A DNA stretch of 64,000 bases from Agapetus fuscipes (Eukaryota > Arthropoda > Insecta > Trichoptera > Glossosomatidae): NCBI GenBank assembly GCA_951799405.1, contig OX637356.1:13973229-14037228 (forward strand), given 5' to 3'. The notes beneath the pieces were generated by a model. The model was not told the origin of the DNA. It did no database searches and was given only the letters and a program-made list of their open reading frames with translations. Shown piece after piece: positions 1 through 10,404 of the stretch. The stretch's first letter is position 1. Each line of letters begins with the position of its first letter. The translations under genes and the position numbers were made by a program.

Positions 1-331
1 AGGTTCATCCTGACTTACAGCAACTGGGTCTTGCTTGAGAATTAGCACTTTGTAGCGACGACTAAGCTTGTAAAAAGGTCGATAGCTCAAGTGGTAGAAT
101 GCCTGCTTTCCATGCCGAGAGCAAGGGTTCGATCTCAAAAGTTTACTCAGCCTTCACAAGAAATGAGAACTAGCCCACCCCGGAGCTGGGAAACCCCCAC
201 TTCAACTGAAAGTAGTTGGTGTGAGGCCGGCCCCCTTACCTGTAAAAATAAATATGTCCCGAAGCTCCACATCCGACCCCTTCGGGGATAACGCAGGCAA
301 GAAGTTACACCATATGTGTAGCTTAGTTGCA
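1..331 (+). mobile_element. Composite SINE B-A, 5'-truncated by window edge
   Basis: Bases 1-78 are the 3' part of family B (CAGCAACTGGGTCTTGCTTG). The junction AGCTTGTAAAAAGGTCGATA leads into the tRNA-like head of family A, with A box around TAGCTCAAGTGG and B box GGGTTCGATC. The body follows, ending in GTGTAGCTTAGTTGC. The A part lacks about 75 nt after the B box that standalone A copies have. This short form is seen in five of the nine B-A copies here. Confidence 0.85.
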
Positions 332-431
332 TTATTTTATTATTACACCAAGACAGTTAGTAGACAATTGTCATTTTATCATATGAAGACTACAGGGGAC
401 GAACAAGGAAAGTCAATTGAATAAAATTTTG

Positions 432-482
432 ATGCAGGCAAGAAGTTACACTATATGTGTAGCTAAGTTGCGTTGCGTTTAT
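432..482 (+). mobile_element. SINE A 3' tail fragment
   Basis: Only the last ~50 nt of family A remain: GGCAAGAAGTTACACTATAT, the conserved TGTGTAGCTAAGTTGCG, and GTTGCG tail repeats. Confidence 0.7.
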
Positions 483-744
483 AAGGCATTTCATCATAAG
501 GCCCGCAATATCATGTGATTCAATATTATAAAGGCTGAACATAAGTTTATCGTTATTCAAATCAAAATTAAATATTCTCTAGACATCTAATCCATTGATC
601 AACACTTGGTAATGGTTTAGTCTACATGTTTATCGGATTCCAAGCTAGAAACCTGTACACAGAGAGCTGGAGTCTCAGTATACAACACCCAGCATACTTA
701 CTCATAATATCTGTGGACTAGAAACTATTTTATCCAAAATAAGA

Positions 745-832
745 CCGGCTCATAGTCAAATGGTAGCACTTTCTTAAAATGGAAGGTCGCGGGTTCGAAT
801 CTCGGTGGAGAACAAAGAATATACCTGGTCTA
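745..832 (+). mobile_element. SINE B tRNA-like head fragment
   Basis: Diverged head of family B, with A-box-like TAGTCAAATGGTAGCAC and B box GGGTTCGAATCTCGG. The start of the body (AATATACC) follows. The rest of the element is missing. Confidence 0.6.
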
Positions 833-854
833 AAAATGGTCTAAAGTGGTTCGT

Positions 855-956
855 ATCCCAAGTAACCTTTTAGGTTTTAAAAAGGTTACAAAAAGGTCCC
901 AGAACGTTTTTAAACATTTTTGTAACCTTTTTAAAACCTAAAAGGTTACTTGGGAT
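855..956. repeat. Perfect 40-bp-arm palindrome (possible tiny MITE)
   Basis: Arms 855-894 and 917-956 are perfect reverse complements, starting ATCCCAAGTAACC and ending GGTTACTTGGGAT, around a 22-nt spacer. Perfect arms in an otherwise diverged region suggest a recent origin or gene conversion. No clear target duplication is visible. Confidence 0.85.
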
Positions 957-1257
957 GTCGGAATCAGAAAGGATGGTAGGGAAGAGAGGAATCCTGGGCA
1001 AGAGTGGAGAGGACTACAACTCGCAGAAATCAAACTCGATGTATTTCAACATGCCATTTATTTGGCTCACTGCCGCAAGCAAATGTTGACAGGTGGACAG
1101 CCAGAATATAATATATTTTACAACTAAAAAAATTACATAAGACGTCAGACAAGTCTTCTTCCTCTTATACCTTTTGCGTTGTTAGACGTCAAAATCGTCT
1201 TATTCTTCTTTTAATACTTGTTATCATATTAAATTCAGACCAATACCTTTCATTTAT

Positions 1258-1692
1258 AGTTTCAAAATATGCTTTCCGCTGGGTCGAAAAATTCATTTAT
1301 ATATGTTCCTTTACAACAGAGATGCTAGTCCATCCAGCCTCGCAACAACTAGGTCTTACTTTGGAATAAGTGCTTTGTAAAAAATCCGGTCAATAGCTAA
1401 GTTGGTAGAATGCTTGCACACAATGCCGAAAGCCAGGGTTCGACCCCACCGAGGTTGTCAGAAATTATTTCCCGTTTCGATATTTATTTCAAACCCAAAA
1501 TAGATACCAGCAAGTTGTACTCAGCCTTCAAAATTATGAAAACTAGCCCCCTTGAGAGCTGGAAAACCGCTACTTCAATTAAAGTGGTTAACATGAAGCT
1601 ATCTTCCTTACCCGTAAAAATAAATAGGTCCAAAACCACTACATGCAACCACTTTGGGAATAAAGTAGGAAAAAAGTTACACTACAGATGCC
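1258..1692 (+). mobile_element. Composite SINE B-A, diverged, long-form A
   Basis: The B 3' half (TATGCTTTCCGCTGGGTCGA) runs into an A head at about 1388, with B box GGGTTCGACCCC. The A body keeps the ~75-nt segment after the B box (ACCGAGGTTGTCAG) and ends at TTACACTACAGATG. More diverged than the copy at the window start. Confidence 0.75.
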
Positions 1693-1934
1693 ATTTCAAT
1701 TTAAAGCAATTTTTTTGTAAATCTTCCTTGAAATGAAAGAAAACAAAAATGGTCCCAGTCTATTTTCATTGCGAATACAAAACCACTTGGGTTACATTGC
1801 GATAGCCCAGCCTCATACCGCTACGAAATATTTCCGGAATAATGGCAATTTTGAAATTCATGTCTGCGCAAACGTTGTGAGCAGGCATTGTGATTGCTTA
1901 TATCACTAAATTTGTTAATTATATTAGGGGAGTC

Positions 1935-2220
1935 TGCTACACAGTTAAATTTATTAATAGTATATTAGACGAACCGTTATAAGAGAACTTACTTTATTCT
2001 CGACGTAGCTAACGTCTTCAGGAGTCACGCTCTGCACGACGGCTGAAGATGAACTCAATTCGCAAAGTAAATCCTCAAAAAAGTTCATTCTCAGTCATCG
2101 TGCAGAGAGGGTGTCTTCTGAAGGCGTTAGCTACGTCGTTAACGAAACTTCGAGAATAATGTAAGGTCTCTTATAACGGTTCGTCTTATATCCGATTAAC
2201 AAATTTCAACTGTGTAGTTA
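1935..2220. mobile_element. Family H palindromic element (Penelope-like candidate), copy 1
   Basis: Long inverted repeat. The left arm contains ATTAGACGAACCGTTATAAG and the right arm its complement (CTTATAACGGTTCGTCTTAT). The outer arms include ACACAGTT and AACTGTGT. The right arm keeps a hammerhead-like core (GTCTT, CTGAAGG, hairpin, GAAAC). The left arm has lost the GAAA segment. Related copies lie near 26565, 46860 and 63110. Confidence 0.7.
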
Positions 2221-3500
2221 TTATTATTGTAAAAAAAGTATCCTAGTTTCGTCTCCGCCAATATTGCAACTCAATGCCCACCCGTGTGTTCAGGTGATAT
2301 TGACAGAGCTCGCGGGGAGCAAACAGCCTGATTGCTGTGACACCTCTGTTGTACTGGGCCAGAGCAAACCGATCAGGGGTGAGCTGTGTCTATATGAGCT
2401 GTGACTTAAACCCAACATGTATAGATCAGCCATGGCTCAGCGTCTTAGCCAATTCTGTCTTGGACCCTTATGTTTTTAATCATGATTTTATTTTATTTAC
2501 GGAAACATATTGTTATGGTTTTCGGGTTGTTTACCATGGTCGCTTGATTACTTATAAGCTCGACGGTTCAGATACAAGTCTTTTTGCAAAGCATCTCGGT
2601 CTCTGTTTATAAGTGTATAATAGTGATTCTGGCACATTCGAGACCACAACAGAATATTATTTTTAGAATATTTGAGCAAATACTCAGACTATATCGAACA
2701 AATACCTACATCTAGAGACACATACACACTCACACGAGTTAACACACACAGATACACAATCACACATTCATTACAATATTAAGATGAAGTAGGAGCGCCA
2801 TTTTTGTGTGTTTCTATCACGTGATCTATCATGAGATACTTGTACACCAAAAAGGTGCGCCTTTAGTGTCGTTCCAAAAATGCAAACGTTCCCATTCCGG
2901 GTGTCAGTTTTTAAGACATATCACCTCACAATCACCTCAAACAATCATGTTAAGAGCCTTCCACTTTTTAATACTCGCAAGGTCTCTAATTTGCGTTCAA
3001 TCAAAGGTACGTTTAGTATTTTTTTTTATTTGAATTTGACAACACATTCTACCCACAAATACTTCATCTTTCCCACTCTTTTTATGACGTCACAAGCTCT
3101 TAATCTTCTGCGCATTTTGTAGTAGCTACAAGTAAAAGATTACCTCAAATATTCTACCTTCAAACTTTTGAAATGCCAGCCATTTAAAGGAGTAAACACC
3201 TCAGATGCCGTTTTCAAAAGAAACACCCGCCGTCTAATTTAAATAATATTTCGGTTTTGTTTGTTAATTTCTCAGGATTACAGTAATTTCGGGGACTAAG
3301 TCCTGAAGCTTAACGCCACGGTATTAAAACGCCCGCGTCTCAAGGTGTTTATTTATTCAGGCGAATTACAGGATTTTAAACAGAGAATAATGTGACGATC
3401 ATCATTATGGCGAGTGCATTTAAACGTTTGGTTAATTAACACTTCAATCGACTTTAAATGTTAATTAAAATAACTTTATTTTGAAAAAAAGTGTTTTATT
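2221..3500. other. No recognisable gene
   Basis: AT-rich sequence. A 91-codon ORF at 2337-2612 (+) has no recognisable domain and is probably chance. An AC-rich tract near 2700-2770 (TACATCTAGAGACACA) recurs near 48370, so it is a weak dispersed repeat of unknown nature. Confidence 0.5.
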
Positions 3501-3600
3501 GTCACATATTATTGAGGTTTAATGCATAAGCGCTATCGGACTTTATCCATCCATCTTCAGAGGCTAGATAAATCGACTTGATTTAAAAGTCTTGACCGTG
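3500..3600 (-). mobile_element. Family N repeat with hammerhead-like core, copy 1
   Basis: Shares AAGCGCTATCGGACTTTATC and TTCAGAGGCTAG with 38500-38620, where it reads GCGCTATTGGACTTTATCTG. No ORF. Boundaries are not resolved. Confidence 0.5.
3524..3565 (-). ncRNA. Hammerhead-like motif, family N copy 1
   Basis: On the minus strand: CTGAAGA, one extra base, hairpin GGAU/GUCC, GAT in place of GAA, then the palindrome AGCGCT and U. Stem I is degenerate. This is a structural resemblance only. Confidence 0.3.
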
Positions 3601-3614
3601 TTTTTCGGACAAAT

Positions 3615-4232
3615 GTAATCTAATCTAATCTAAGTTGCAAAGTATATTGTAATGTAAATAGGTAATATTAAAATAAGTATAGGTATTGGTTATAGCTTTG
3701 TAATAGGAATCCTCATAAGTATGTGTGGGTAGGAATAATTAAATAAAGTACTTGAAGCGTCTAGAAATAATGATTACTACGTACCTACTTGAATCTTTCC
3801 TTAATTCTGGAACTGTCTAGCGAATATAGTTTCTAGATAATACTGTTGTGAAGAGTATATAAGACACTTATTGCTTGCACTAGGGGTCAGTCATCTGTGA
3901 GCTTCACCCATACATCGAACCAATTTGACCAGTGAACTAAAACCAGTGTAATGATATAATCGAGACTGTCTTTGTCAAAATAAATTTAAAAGTGTAAAAT
4001 AAATAACTGTAAAAGAAGACCAGTGTTGTTAATTGAAAGACTTTCGAACCCTAAAAATCGTAACAATATTATGTAACATTAAAGATTCACATTATATGTA
4101 CTTTCTCTAACAGACATGCACAAGTTCGCGCTTAAACATGCCGCATGTGGTCCTACAATACAAAAACCCGAATCTCGCATGGACATACACCCTGTAACTC
4201 TTGCCGACCTTTCCTGAAACAGAGGTGACATG
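3615..4232 (-). mobile_element. Family C LINE 3' end, interrupted by a solo LTR
   Basis: The tail AATCTAATCTAAGTTGCAAAG lies at 3620-3643. The element resumes at 4066 (ATGTAACATTAAAGATTCAC) and runs to GAGGTGACAT near 4230. The 418-bp insertion between is the solo LTR at 3648-4065. The intact order of C on both sides defines the empty site. Confidence 0.85.
3648..4065 (+). mobile_element. Solo LTR (Gypsy-type), inserted in a C element
   Basis: Starts TGTAATG and ends CGTAACA, flanked by ATAT on both sides (3644-3647 and 4066-4069). It has a TATA box (AGTATATAAGAC, about 3856) and AATAAA signals near 3980-4000, the expected LTR order of U3, R and U5. A 4-bp duplication and TG...CA ends fit Gypsy-type integration. 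The end (ACCCTAAAAATCGTAACA) resembles that of the LTR at 33275-33616. Confidence 0.82.
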
Positions 4233-4318
4233 ATAATATTTATAATATTTTTACATTAACTACGTATTGTTACGTTATTCAGGTTCTAAAGTTTTAAAAA
4301 TTGATTTCTAAAAAGGAA

Positions 4319-4916
4319 AAATAAATGAAGAAAGTATATGTTGCTAGAATAGATGGATGTCGTGGAAGAGGAAGACCGAGAAAGGTATGGATGGACCAAA
4401 TTTTCGAAATAGCGATTGAATGGGATATCCAGAGTCATAATAAAAGGAGAGCTTGTATGAAAAAGGTTATGACTCTGGATGAAATGAAAGAAGTATGCAA
4501 GGACAGGAAGAAGTGGCGGCTAATCTGCAATGCTGATTTGTAATGTTGGTTTATTAGTTTGCTACATTTTTTGCGTAAGAAATGTTTGACTTTTTTTGTA
4601 TAGATTTATTTTTAAGGTTTTGTTGTTTTTTTTGTAAACTTAAATGTCATTTATTACTCGTATTCCTTGACTTATAGGTTGGTATGAGGCTGACCACCCA
4701 TACTGTAAAAAATGGTTCACTTTGCCAATGCCACCCCTGTCTCAGGGAAGGTCGGCAAAAGTTGTAGGACTTACATATATTAATTTGAGGTTTGGATTTT
4801 ATTTGAAAGTACACATTCAGCATTTGTAAGCGCGAACTACAAATGTTTGTTTGTGGGCATACATCTGAGAGTTTTAAATGAATATATCCTTGCGACTTAG
4901 ATTTTAGATTATAGAT
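4319..4916 (+). mobile_element. 5'-truncated LINE with long flanking direct repeat
   Basis: The ORF end (4325-4543), a 3' UTR identical in layout to family C (4662-4916) and a TTAGA-type tail form one unit. It is flanked by a ~58-bp direct repeat (4261-4318 and 4917-4975, containing ACGTTATTCAGGTTCTAAAG) with few mismatches. This shows that family C copies are 3' ends of this LINE, not an independent SINE. Confidence 0.85.
4325..4543 (+). pseudogene. C-terminal end of LINE reverse-transcriptase ORF
   Basis: The 72-codon frame reads RGRGRPRKVWMDQI, then CMKKVMTLDEMKEVCKDRKK. This is the basic GRPR..W.D / DR..W tail typical of the C-terminus of insect non-LTR retrotransposon proteins. Everything upstream (endonuclease, RT) is missing by 5' truncation. 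Similar ends occur at 6150, 18217, 33655 and 63515. Confidence 0.8.
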
Positions 4917-4967
4917 TACGTATTGCTACGTTATTCAGGTTCTAAAGTTTTAAAAATTGATTTCGGA

Positions 4968-5190
4968 AAAGGAATGCACTTCTCATATTTTGCCTGGCTA
5001 GAAACATATATTAAGATTTTGAATTAACATTTCACTACTTGCTATTTTAATGATACATTCATTATTATTTACGTGACAATATCATTTGTAGAATTAAGGT
5101 CCATTTTATGGTCAAAAGACCCGAAGGGAATCGAACCACGAAAATCAAATCCTTTATTTAAATATTTAAGATAGAACACATGTATACACC
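4968..5190 (-). mobile_element. SINE I, diverged copy
   Basis: Reading the minus strand, the head has a B box (TGGTTCGATTCCCTTCGGG), followed by GGTCTTTTGACCATAA. The tail on the plus strand is GCCTGGCTAGAAAC. Better copies are at 27095 and 51503. Confidence 0.6.
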
Positions 5191-5494
5191 TTAATGAAAG
5201 ATATTTTTCGCTTTCTAGAGAATGACTTTTGCTTCACGCAAAATTTTCCTAATGGTTTAGCGCTGAAGGAGAATCTGAAGCTCATTTTAGCGTGTCTTGA
5301 TTTATCTAAACACACCAGCGAATCCGAACAAACCTACCAAGTTGCTAACTGAGAAATACTAAGTAAGTAAATACGTTTGCTGTGATATGCGGTTTCCATT
5401 AGAAAATTTGAAACCAAAAGAAAACAAGTCTTTTAACGCTTCTAAGCTACACATTCAGTGTAACTTCTTGTCTTTCAACGCTTTATACCCGTGT

Positions 5495-5690
5495 TTGGTG
5501 ACCGAGCCTTTAACGTTGCTGCTCCGACGGCTTGGAATTCTTTTCCTGCGACACTCAGCTGAAGACTGAGGCAGCTTTTCGAAAAGGTCTCAAAACTTAT
5601 TTTTTCAAAGACAATTACAAAGCGCCTTTGCAGTGTCTCAGCCACGAAAAGGCGCTATACAAATGTATTTTATTATTATTATGTAAATTT
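5495..5690 (+). pseudogene. 3' end of an L2/CR1-type LINE
   Basis: With frame shifts the translation gives LKTEAAFRKGLKTYFF, matching the FGDRAF...W...LP...K..F...LKT..F C-terminus of L2/CR1 proteins. The 3' UTR hairpin (AAGCGCCTTTGCAGTG with GAAAAGGCGCT) and an ATT microsatellite follow. Its tail differs from the GAT-type tail of the full-length LINE at 54262. Confidence 0.75.
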
Positions 5691-6149
5691 GATCCGTATT
5701 TACAAGGAAGCCTGTGATATTTTATACTACATTCCTTTGATTGTATTTCGACTTACACGGATTTTGATTATCAAGTGAGTGCTTTCCTCTCTAAATATCT
5801 CAACACTTCACATTTGTACAATTATGTGATGGAGTACGCACATATATCTACCTATATCAGCTACGTCAAAGGGCTGTATCAAATGATGAAACTAGATCCT
5901 GTAATGCTGAGCAATAAATACAATCCACAAATGTTATTCAAGCGAGCTTAACTCACATTACACAAGTCATGATCGTCTTACCTTAAAGACATCTTGAGAA
6001 CACTTACTTCTGGATCAACTGAAACTACTTTTGTGTGAAATATGTTGAACATTAAATAAAATTAAAATGAAAAATAACATTTGATTCCACGAAAAAATCC
6101 AATACTTGGTTATAAATATTTGAAATTATCCTCGAAATTAAACTCTATA
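5691..6149. other. No recognisable feature
   Basis: AT-rich sequence without ORF, repeat match or structure that I can recognise. Confidence 0.5.
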
Positions 6150-6557
6150 GGAAATGAAAGAAGTATGTCAGGACAGAAAGAAATGGCGGTTGTAATTTTG
6201 GCGGCTAGGGTTTATTAAATTGGAATTTGTTTTCTGTTTTAGTTTTGATGTCCATAGATATTATTATTTATTGATTTAAAAAATGTAATTTGTCGTGTAT
6301 GTTCCTTGACTTATAGGTTGGTATGCGTCTGACCACCCATGCTGTAAAAATGGTTCACTTTGCCAATGTCACCCCTGTTCAGGGAAAGACGGCAAGAGTT
6401 GCAGGGTGTATGTCCATTTGAGATTTGGTTTTTATGTTGTAGGTTCACATGCGGCATGTGCAAGCGTGAACTTGTTCGTGTCTGCTTGTGAAAATGCATG
6501 TCATGCGAATCTCCGATGTAACATATCTTAGCAACTTAGATTAGATTAGATTAGATC
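6150..6557 (+). mobile_element. LINE 3' unit: ORF end plus family C UTR
   Basis: Starts in the ORF end (GAAATGAAAGAAGTATG, coding for the EMKEV/CQDRKKWR region). It continues through the UTR (TTCCTTGACTTATAGGTTGG at about 6301) and ends in a TTAGA microsatellite. Confidence 0.8.
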
Positions 6558-6574
6558 CTCGCATAGTAACAAGC

Positions 6575-6642
6575 AAGCTAGCAGAGGGCTCTTGAGGTGT
6601 GATTTATTCGAAAGCAGCGTTCACTATATAAATCATCATCAA
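6575..6642 (+). mobile_element. SINE B tail fragment, type (i)
   Basis: GCAGAGGGCTCTTGAGGTGT and the end ATAAATCATCATC match the type (i) 3' tail of family B. The head is absent. Confidence 0.65.
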
Positions 6643-6644
6643 TT

Positions 6645-6900
6645 CCTTGACTGATAGGTTGGTATGCGGCTGACCACCCATACTGTAAAAAATGGTTCAC
6701 TTTGCCAATGTCACCCCTTCTTCAGGGAAGGTCGGCAAAAGTTGCCGGGCTTATGTTCATTTGAGATTGGGTTTTTTATATTGTAGGTCCACATGCGGCA
6801 TGTGTAAGCGTGAAATTATGCATGTCTGCTTGTGGGAATGCATTTAATATGAATCTCAAATGATACATATCTTTGCAGCTTACATCTAGATTAAGATTTA
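6645..6900 (+). mobile_element. Family C (LINE 3' UTR)
   Basis: Near full-length UTR from CCTTGACTGATAGGTTGG to GCAGCTTACATCTAGATTAA. No ORF portion is retained. Confidence 0.8.
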
Positions 6901-6902
6901 GA

Positions 6903-7330
6903 TCATCTTCTAAAGGCAGCGCTTTGTTGTGTCAGCAATTTGTCTCTGTATGTTGCCCTCCTCTTGAGATGCGAAGAGGAGGAGACATCCATGAGCCGCT
7001 TCACATCCTTGAAGTATGAAGTTCTTGGGCGACCTCTTGTTCGTCTTTCCAAAATTTTACCTTCGAAGATGTTGTTAAGAAAGGTGCTATGTCTAATCGA
7101 TTGCCCTATTAGCTTTGCTTTTCTCCTCAGAATGTGACTTATAAGCTCTCTTCTCTCTTCTACCGCGACACCTCTTTGTAGGACATCTTTTCGACCCATA
7201 ATGTCTTGGACATTGTTCTCCAAATCCACATCTTAAATGTTTTCAAGCGGTCTGTTTTATATTTTTAGATGGTCCAAGATTCGCATCCATGCAACAAAAT
7301 GCTCAAAACAAAAGCTTTCATGAATCCCGT
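6903..7330 (-). pseudogene. LINE reverse-transcriptase C-terminal remnant (second type)
   Basis: The minus strand encodes 108 codons including LISHILRRKAKLIGQSIRHS, TFLNNIFEGK and RTRGRPRTSYFKDVK. This pattern (RRRKL.F.GH..RH.T.L..I.EGK...RGRPR) is the C-terminal region of insect endonuclease-RT proteins. Decayed upstream sequence to about 7330 resembles the preceding CESW...LETFEMWC region. It belongs to a different LINE from the C family. It is truncated and not functional. Confidence 0.7.
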
Positions 7331-7334
7331 TTTT

Positions 7335-7548
7335 GTTGATAAATAATTGTTTCCCTTCCCAATTTCATCCGGTTTTATTCAAAACCAACATCAATCGCCA
7401 CTTCGTTGCAGCGCCTCACGACAGAAGCAACAACTCAAGCAACGCCTCTGCGGCACCCTTCCAGGGTGACATAGCCCCCCAAGACTTTCAAGAATTGAGG
7501 AGTCTCCCGCACAGGATTCCTAAAAAAATATCCTTGTATTACTATTAA
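7335..7548 (+). mobile_element. LINE 3' end sharing its tail with SINE B(ii)
   Basis: The plus frame ends in QFHPVLFKTNINRHF, like the C-terminus of Jockey-like LINE proteins. It then runs through CCTCTGCGGCACCC to GAGTCTCCCGCACAGGATTC. The same end is found on family B copies at 10665, 46399 and 50827. The LINE assignment is tentative. Confidence 0.5.
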
Positions 7549-7549
7549 T

Positions 7550-8139
7550 ATTTTATTGGTTGAATCTGCAATCAGAGTCAAATCCACTTATTAGTCTGGG
7601 AAAATTGACTATAAGCTGGTTTAAAAACTATAACTTTTTATGAGTAAGGGGGATATACCTAGTTACGAATCATAATTTAAAAAAAGCGTTAGATTTAGGG
7701 TACTTAAGAGTCTTGAAGTTTAGGTTTACATAGTAAACCAGTCTAACATAGCATTCACAAAAGCACATACAAAGCTTAAGGGTAGATTAAGGGTAGGTAC
7801 TTAAGAGTCTTGAAGTTTTTAAATGTTTACATACAAAACCGGCCTTACATGGAATTCAAAAAAGCACATACAAAGCTTGAGGGTAGATTTATGCACTTAT
7901 TGCACGCAACTGAGTAATTTGAATAAGTGCACTCGAGTATCAAACCATTGCACTCTCCGTAATTAATGAAAAAATATGGCTGAATTTGGTTCACAAATTA
8001 AAAGTGAATCATACTTTAAAACGTGAACTTTTTTAGGTAATATTTTTTTAATCTTTTTTTTTTATTTCATAGTGCTTACCTTTATTTATCAGTATTTTAG
8101 TTTGATGGAATTACAAACATCGAATTCTGAATAGAATTG
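7550..8139. other. AT-rich, local duplication only
   Basis: A short direct duplication is visible: TACTTAAGAGTCTTGAAGTT at about 7700 and again at 7800, each followed by a shared CAAAGCTT segment. No gene seen. Confidence 0.5.
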
Positions 8140-8720
8140 GTAAATTTATAATATCTCTTGAAAATGTGACTAAGTGATAAATTTACAATATTTCTTGACA
8201 ATGTGACTAAGTGACGAATTTAAAATATCCCTCGACTAGGTCAGTAAGTAACAAATTTAAAAAACCCTCGACAATGTGACCAAGTGACAAATTTAAAATA
8301 TCCTTCGACTTTGTGACAAATTTAAAATATCCCATAACTATGTGACAAATTGACCAATTTAAGATATGCTTCGACTTTGCGACAAATTAAAAATATCCCT
8401 CGACTATGTGACAATTTGATCAATTTAAGATATGCTTCGACTTTGCGACAAATTAAAAATATCCCTCGACTATGTGACAATTTGACCAATTTAAGATATG
8501 CTTCGACTTTGCGACAAATTAAAAATATCCTTCGACTATTAAACAATTTGACCAATTTAAGATATGCTTCGACTTTGCGACAAAATATCCCTCAACTAGG
8601 TCAGTAAGAAACAAATTTAAAATACACTCAACAATGTGACTAAGTGACAAATTTAAAATATCCTTCGACTTTGTGACCAATTTAAAATATCCCTTGACTG
8701 TGTGATTTAGTATAAAAATA
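8140..8720. repeat. Minisatellite array, 66-bp higher-order unit
   Basis: About four 66-bp units at 8350-8600 contain AATTTAAGATATGCTTCGAC and ATATCCCTCGACTATGTGAC. They are flanked by shorter, more diverged ~33-50-bp sub-repeats (GACAAATTTAAAATATCC). Apparent ORFs on both strands are by-products of the repeat length being a multiple of three. Confidence 0.85.
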
Positions 8721-8729
8721 ATAATCATT

Positions 8730-8980
8730 ATTTGATAGGTTGGTATGAGGCTGACCACCCATACTGTAAAAAATGGTTCACTTTGCCAATGCCACCCCTG
8801 TTTCAGGGAATGTCGGCAGGAGTTGCAAGGCTTATGTTCATTTGAGTTTGGATTTTATTTGTAAGTACACAATCAGCATTTGTAAGCGCGAACTACACGT
8901 GTTTGTTTGTGGGCATACATCTGAGAGCTTTAAATGAATATATCCTTGCAACTTAGATTATAGATTATAAATTATAGATA
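8730..8980 (+). mobile_element. Family C (LINE 3' UTR)
   Basis: TGATAGGTTGGTATGAGGCTG through TCCTTGCAACTTAGATTATA. Lies directly at the end of the minisatellite. Confidence 0.8.
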
Positions 8981-9082
8981 ATACCTGTTTTTGGCCCAGC
9001 AAAATAGGTCGGTGAATCGCATTCTTCTTCACAAATCCAAAATCTATTGAAAGAGAAAAAACAAATAACTTTTTCAATTTCA

Positions 9083-9255
9083 GGTTCAGTTTTCCATCGT
9101 CACCCCTGTTTCAGGGAAGGTCGGCAAAAGTTGCAGGGCTTATGTTCATTTAAGAAAGTCCACATTCGGCATCTGTAAGCGCGATCTTTTATGTGTCTAC
9201 TTGTGGGATTGCATTTAATATGAATCTGAAATGCAATATATGTTTGCAACTTATA
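9083..9255 (+). mobile_element. Family C, 5'-truncated
   Basis: Begins in TTTTCCATCGTCACCCCTGT. Keeps CAGGGAAGGTCGGCAAAAGT and ends near GTTTGCAACTTATATTATT. Confidence 0.65.
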
Positions 9256-9257
9256 TT

Positions 9258-9665
9258 ATTCGCTCCCCCAGTTCTTGTTTGCCGTATACGCCAATCTTGT
9301 CAAATATGACTTTTTCATGCAGTTGTCTTATGAATAAAATTCTACACAATCTGAGCTAAGAAAAACCGTAGAACTCGATAATTTGAGAGTTATTTTCAAT
9401 ATTTTTTAAATAAATTTCTTGTTTTTATAAGACACATTGGTCCAGTACACATGCAAACATTTCTCGTGTAAAATTATTTTCTCAATGGCGTATACGGTAA
9501 ATAAGAATTAAGGCATTGCTTTGTCTATTAGAAGTAATTTCACATGAGCAATGTTTGTATGTGTACTGGACCAGTTTGTCTTATAAAAACTGAATACCTA
9601 TTATTTTTAAAAATGTGTACATAAAACAACTCACACGTTTTTAATAGCTCAGATTGTCAAGAACT
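9258..9665. mobile_element. MITE D, two adjoining copies in opposite orientation
   Basis: The first copy (about 9258-9525) starts CGCTCCCCCAGTTCTTG and contains CACAATCTGAGCTAAG and GGTCCAGTACACATGCAAAC. A second partial copy (about 9505-9665) runs the other way, with CACATGAGCAATGTTTGTAT. Together they form a large imperfect palindrome. Confidence 0.65.
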
Positions 9666-10146
9666 AGAGAGACAATTTGCATATGTTCCCATATATTATA
9701 TTTCAAAGTCAGCGTTTATTTAATCTAAAATTTTAAATTATTATCTTCAAAATTTCGATTCACAAGTCTTTTCTTCAGTTGATACGTACTTTCCACAATC
9801 GCATTTGGCAACATCATCGTTCCAAATCACACCCCATTGAGCATCCTATTATTTTTTCAATCTCCAGTAATATTATAAGGCAATTTGTTCGACGTTTTCC
9901 TTTCATCTGGCCGAAATTATAGATGGAAAAGTGTCCATTTGATCCAAGGAAATTGCCCGCCATTATTGTTATCGTATTTTCTTGGTAGCTGTTCATTTTC
10001 CGATACAAAACAGGGCATTAGTAAGCATGTGACGAAAACGCCATCAAAGGTTTCTGAGATTGTCTTCGTTGTCTTTATTTGACCGAAAATAACAGCATTT
10101 TGAGGTACTTTGACATAGCTTTTCGATATTATTATTATTATTTAAG
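9666..10146. other. No recognisable feature
   Basis: No domain or repeat that I can name. The short ORFs present show no family signature. Confidence 0.45.
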
Positions 10147-10400
10147 CTCCTTGACTGTAACTGTAACTCTGTCACCATTCCGCTAGGGGTGGCCAGAGCC
10201 TCTGCAGAGCTGCCAACATTTTTTCCTATCCTTACATACCTCTTTCAATTCCTTTATATCCATCACCTTTTTCATGCATTTTCTTCTTTTACGGTCACTT
10301 TGTATATCCCATTCTTTCACAATCTCCTCAATCGGATCACTCCATATTTTTCTCGGTCGTCCCTTCCCTCTTTTTCCTTTCACACTTTCTTTGTATACAT
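10147..10400 (-). pseudogene. LINE ORF end, family related to C
   Basis: The minus-strand frame gives KGKRGKGRPRKIW, then CMKKVMDIKELKEVCKDRKK and GSGHP. It shares the C-family LINE C-terminus but ends in GSGHP and a TTACAG-type tail (GTTACAGTTACAGTC) on that strand. This marks a sister family, also at 19075 and 59210. Confidence 0.75.
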
Positions 10401-10404
10401 TTAC

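Noticed and set aside
2337..2612. 91-codon ORF as a small gene
   Set aside because: No recognisable domain, conserved second copy or splice signals. The length is within chance expectation for 64 kb.
4662..4916. Family C as an independent SINE
   Set aside because: No convincing A and B boxes. Several copies continue upstream into the same LINE ORF end, and the 4319-4916 unit is bounded by a direct repeat that includes that ORF.
8322..8607. Repetitive ORFs on both strands (LRYASTLRQIKN units)
   Set aside because: The 66-bp minisatellite unit is a multiple of three, so open frames are expected. There is no start context or domain.
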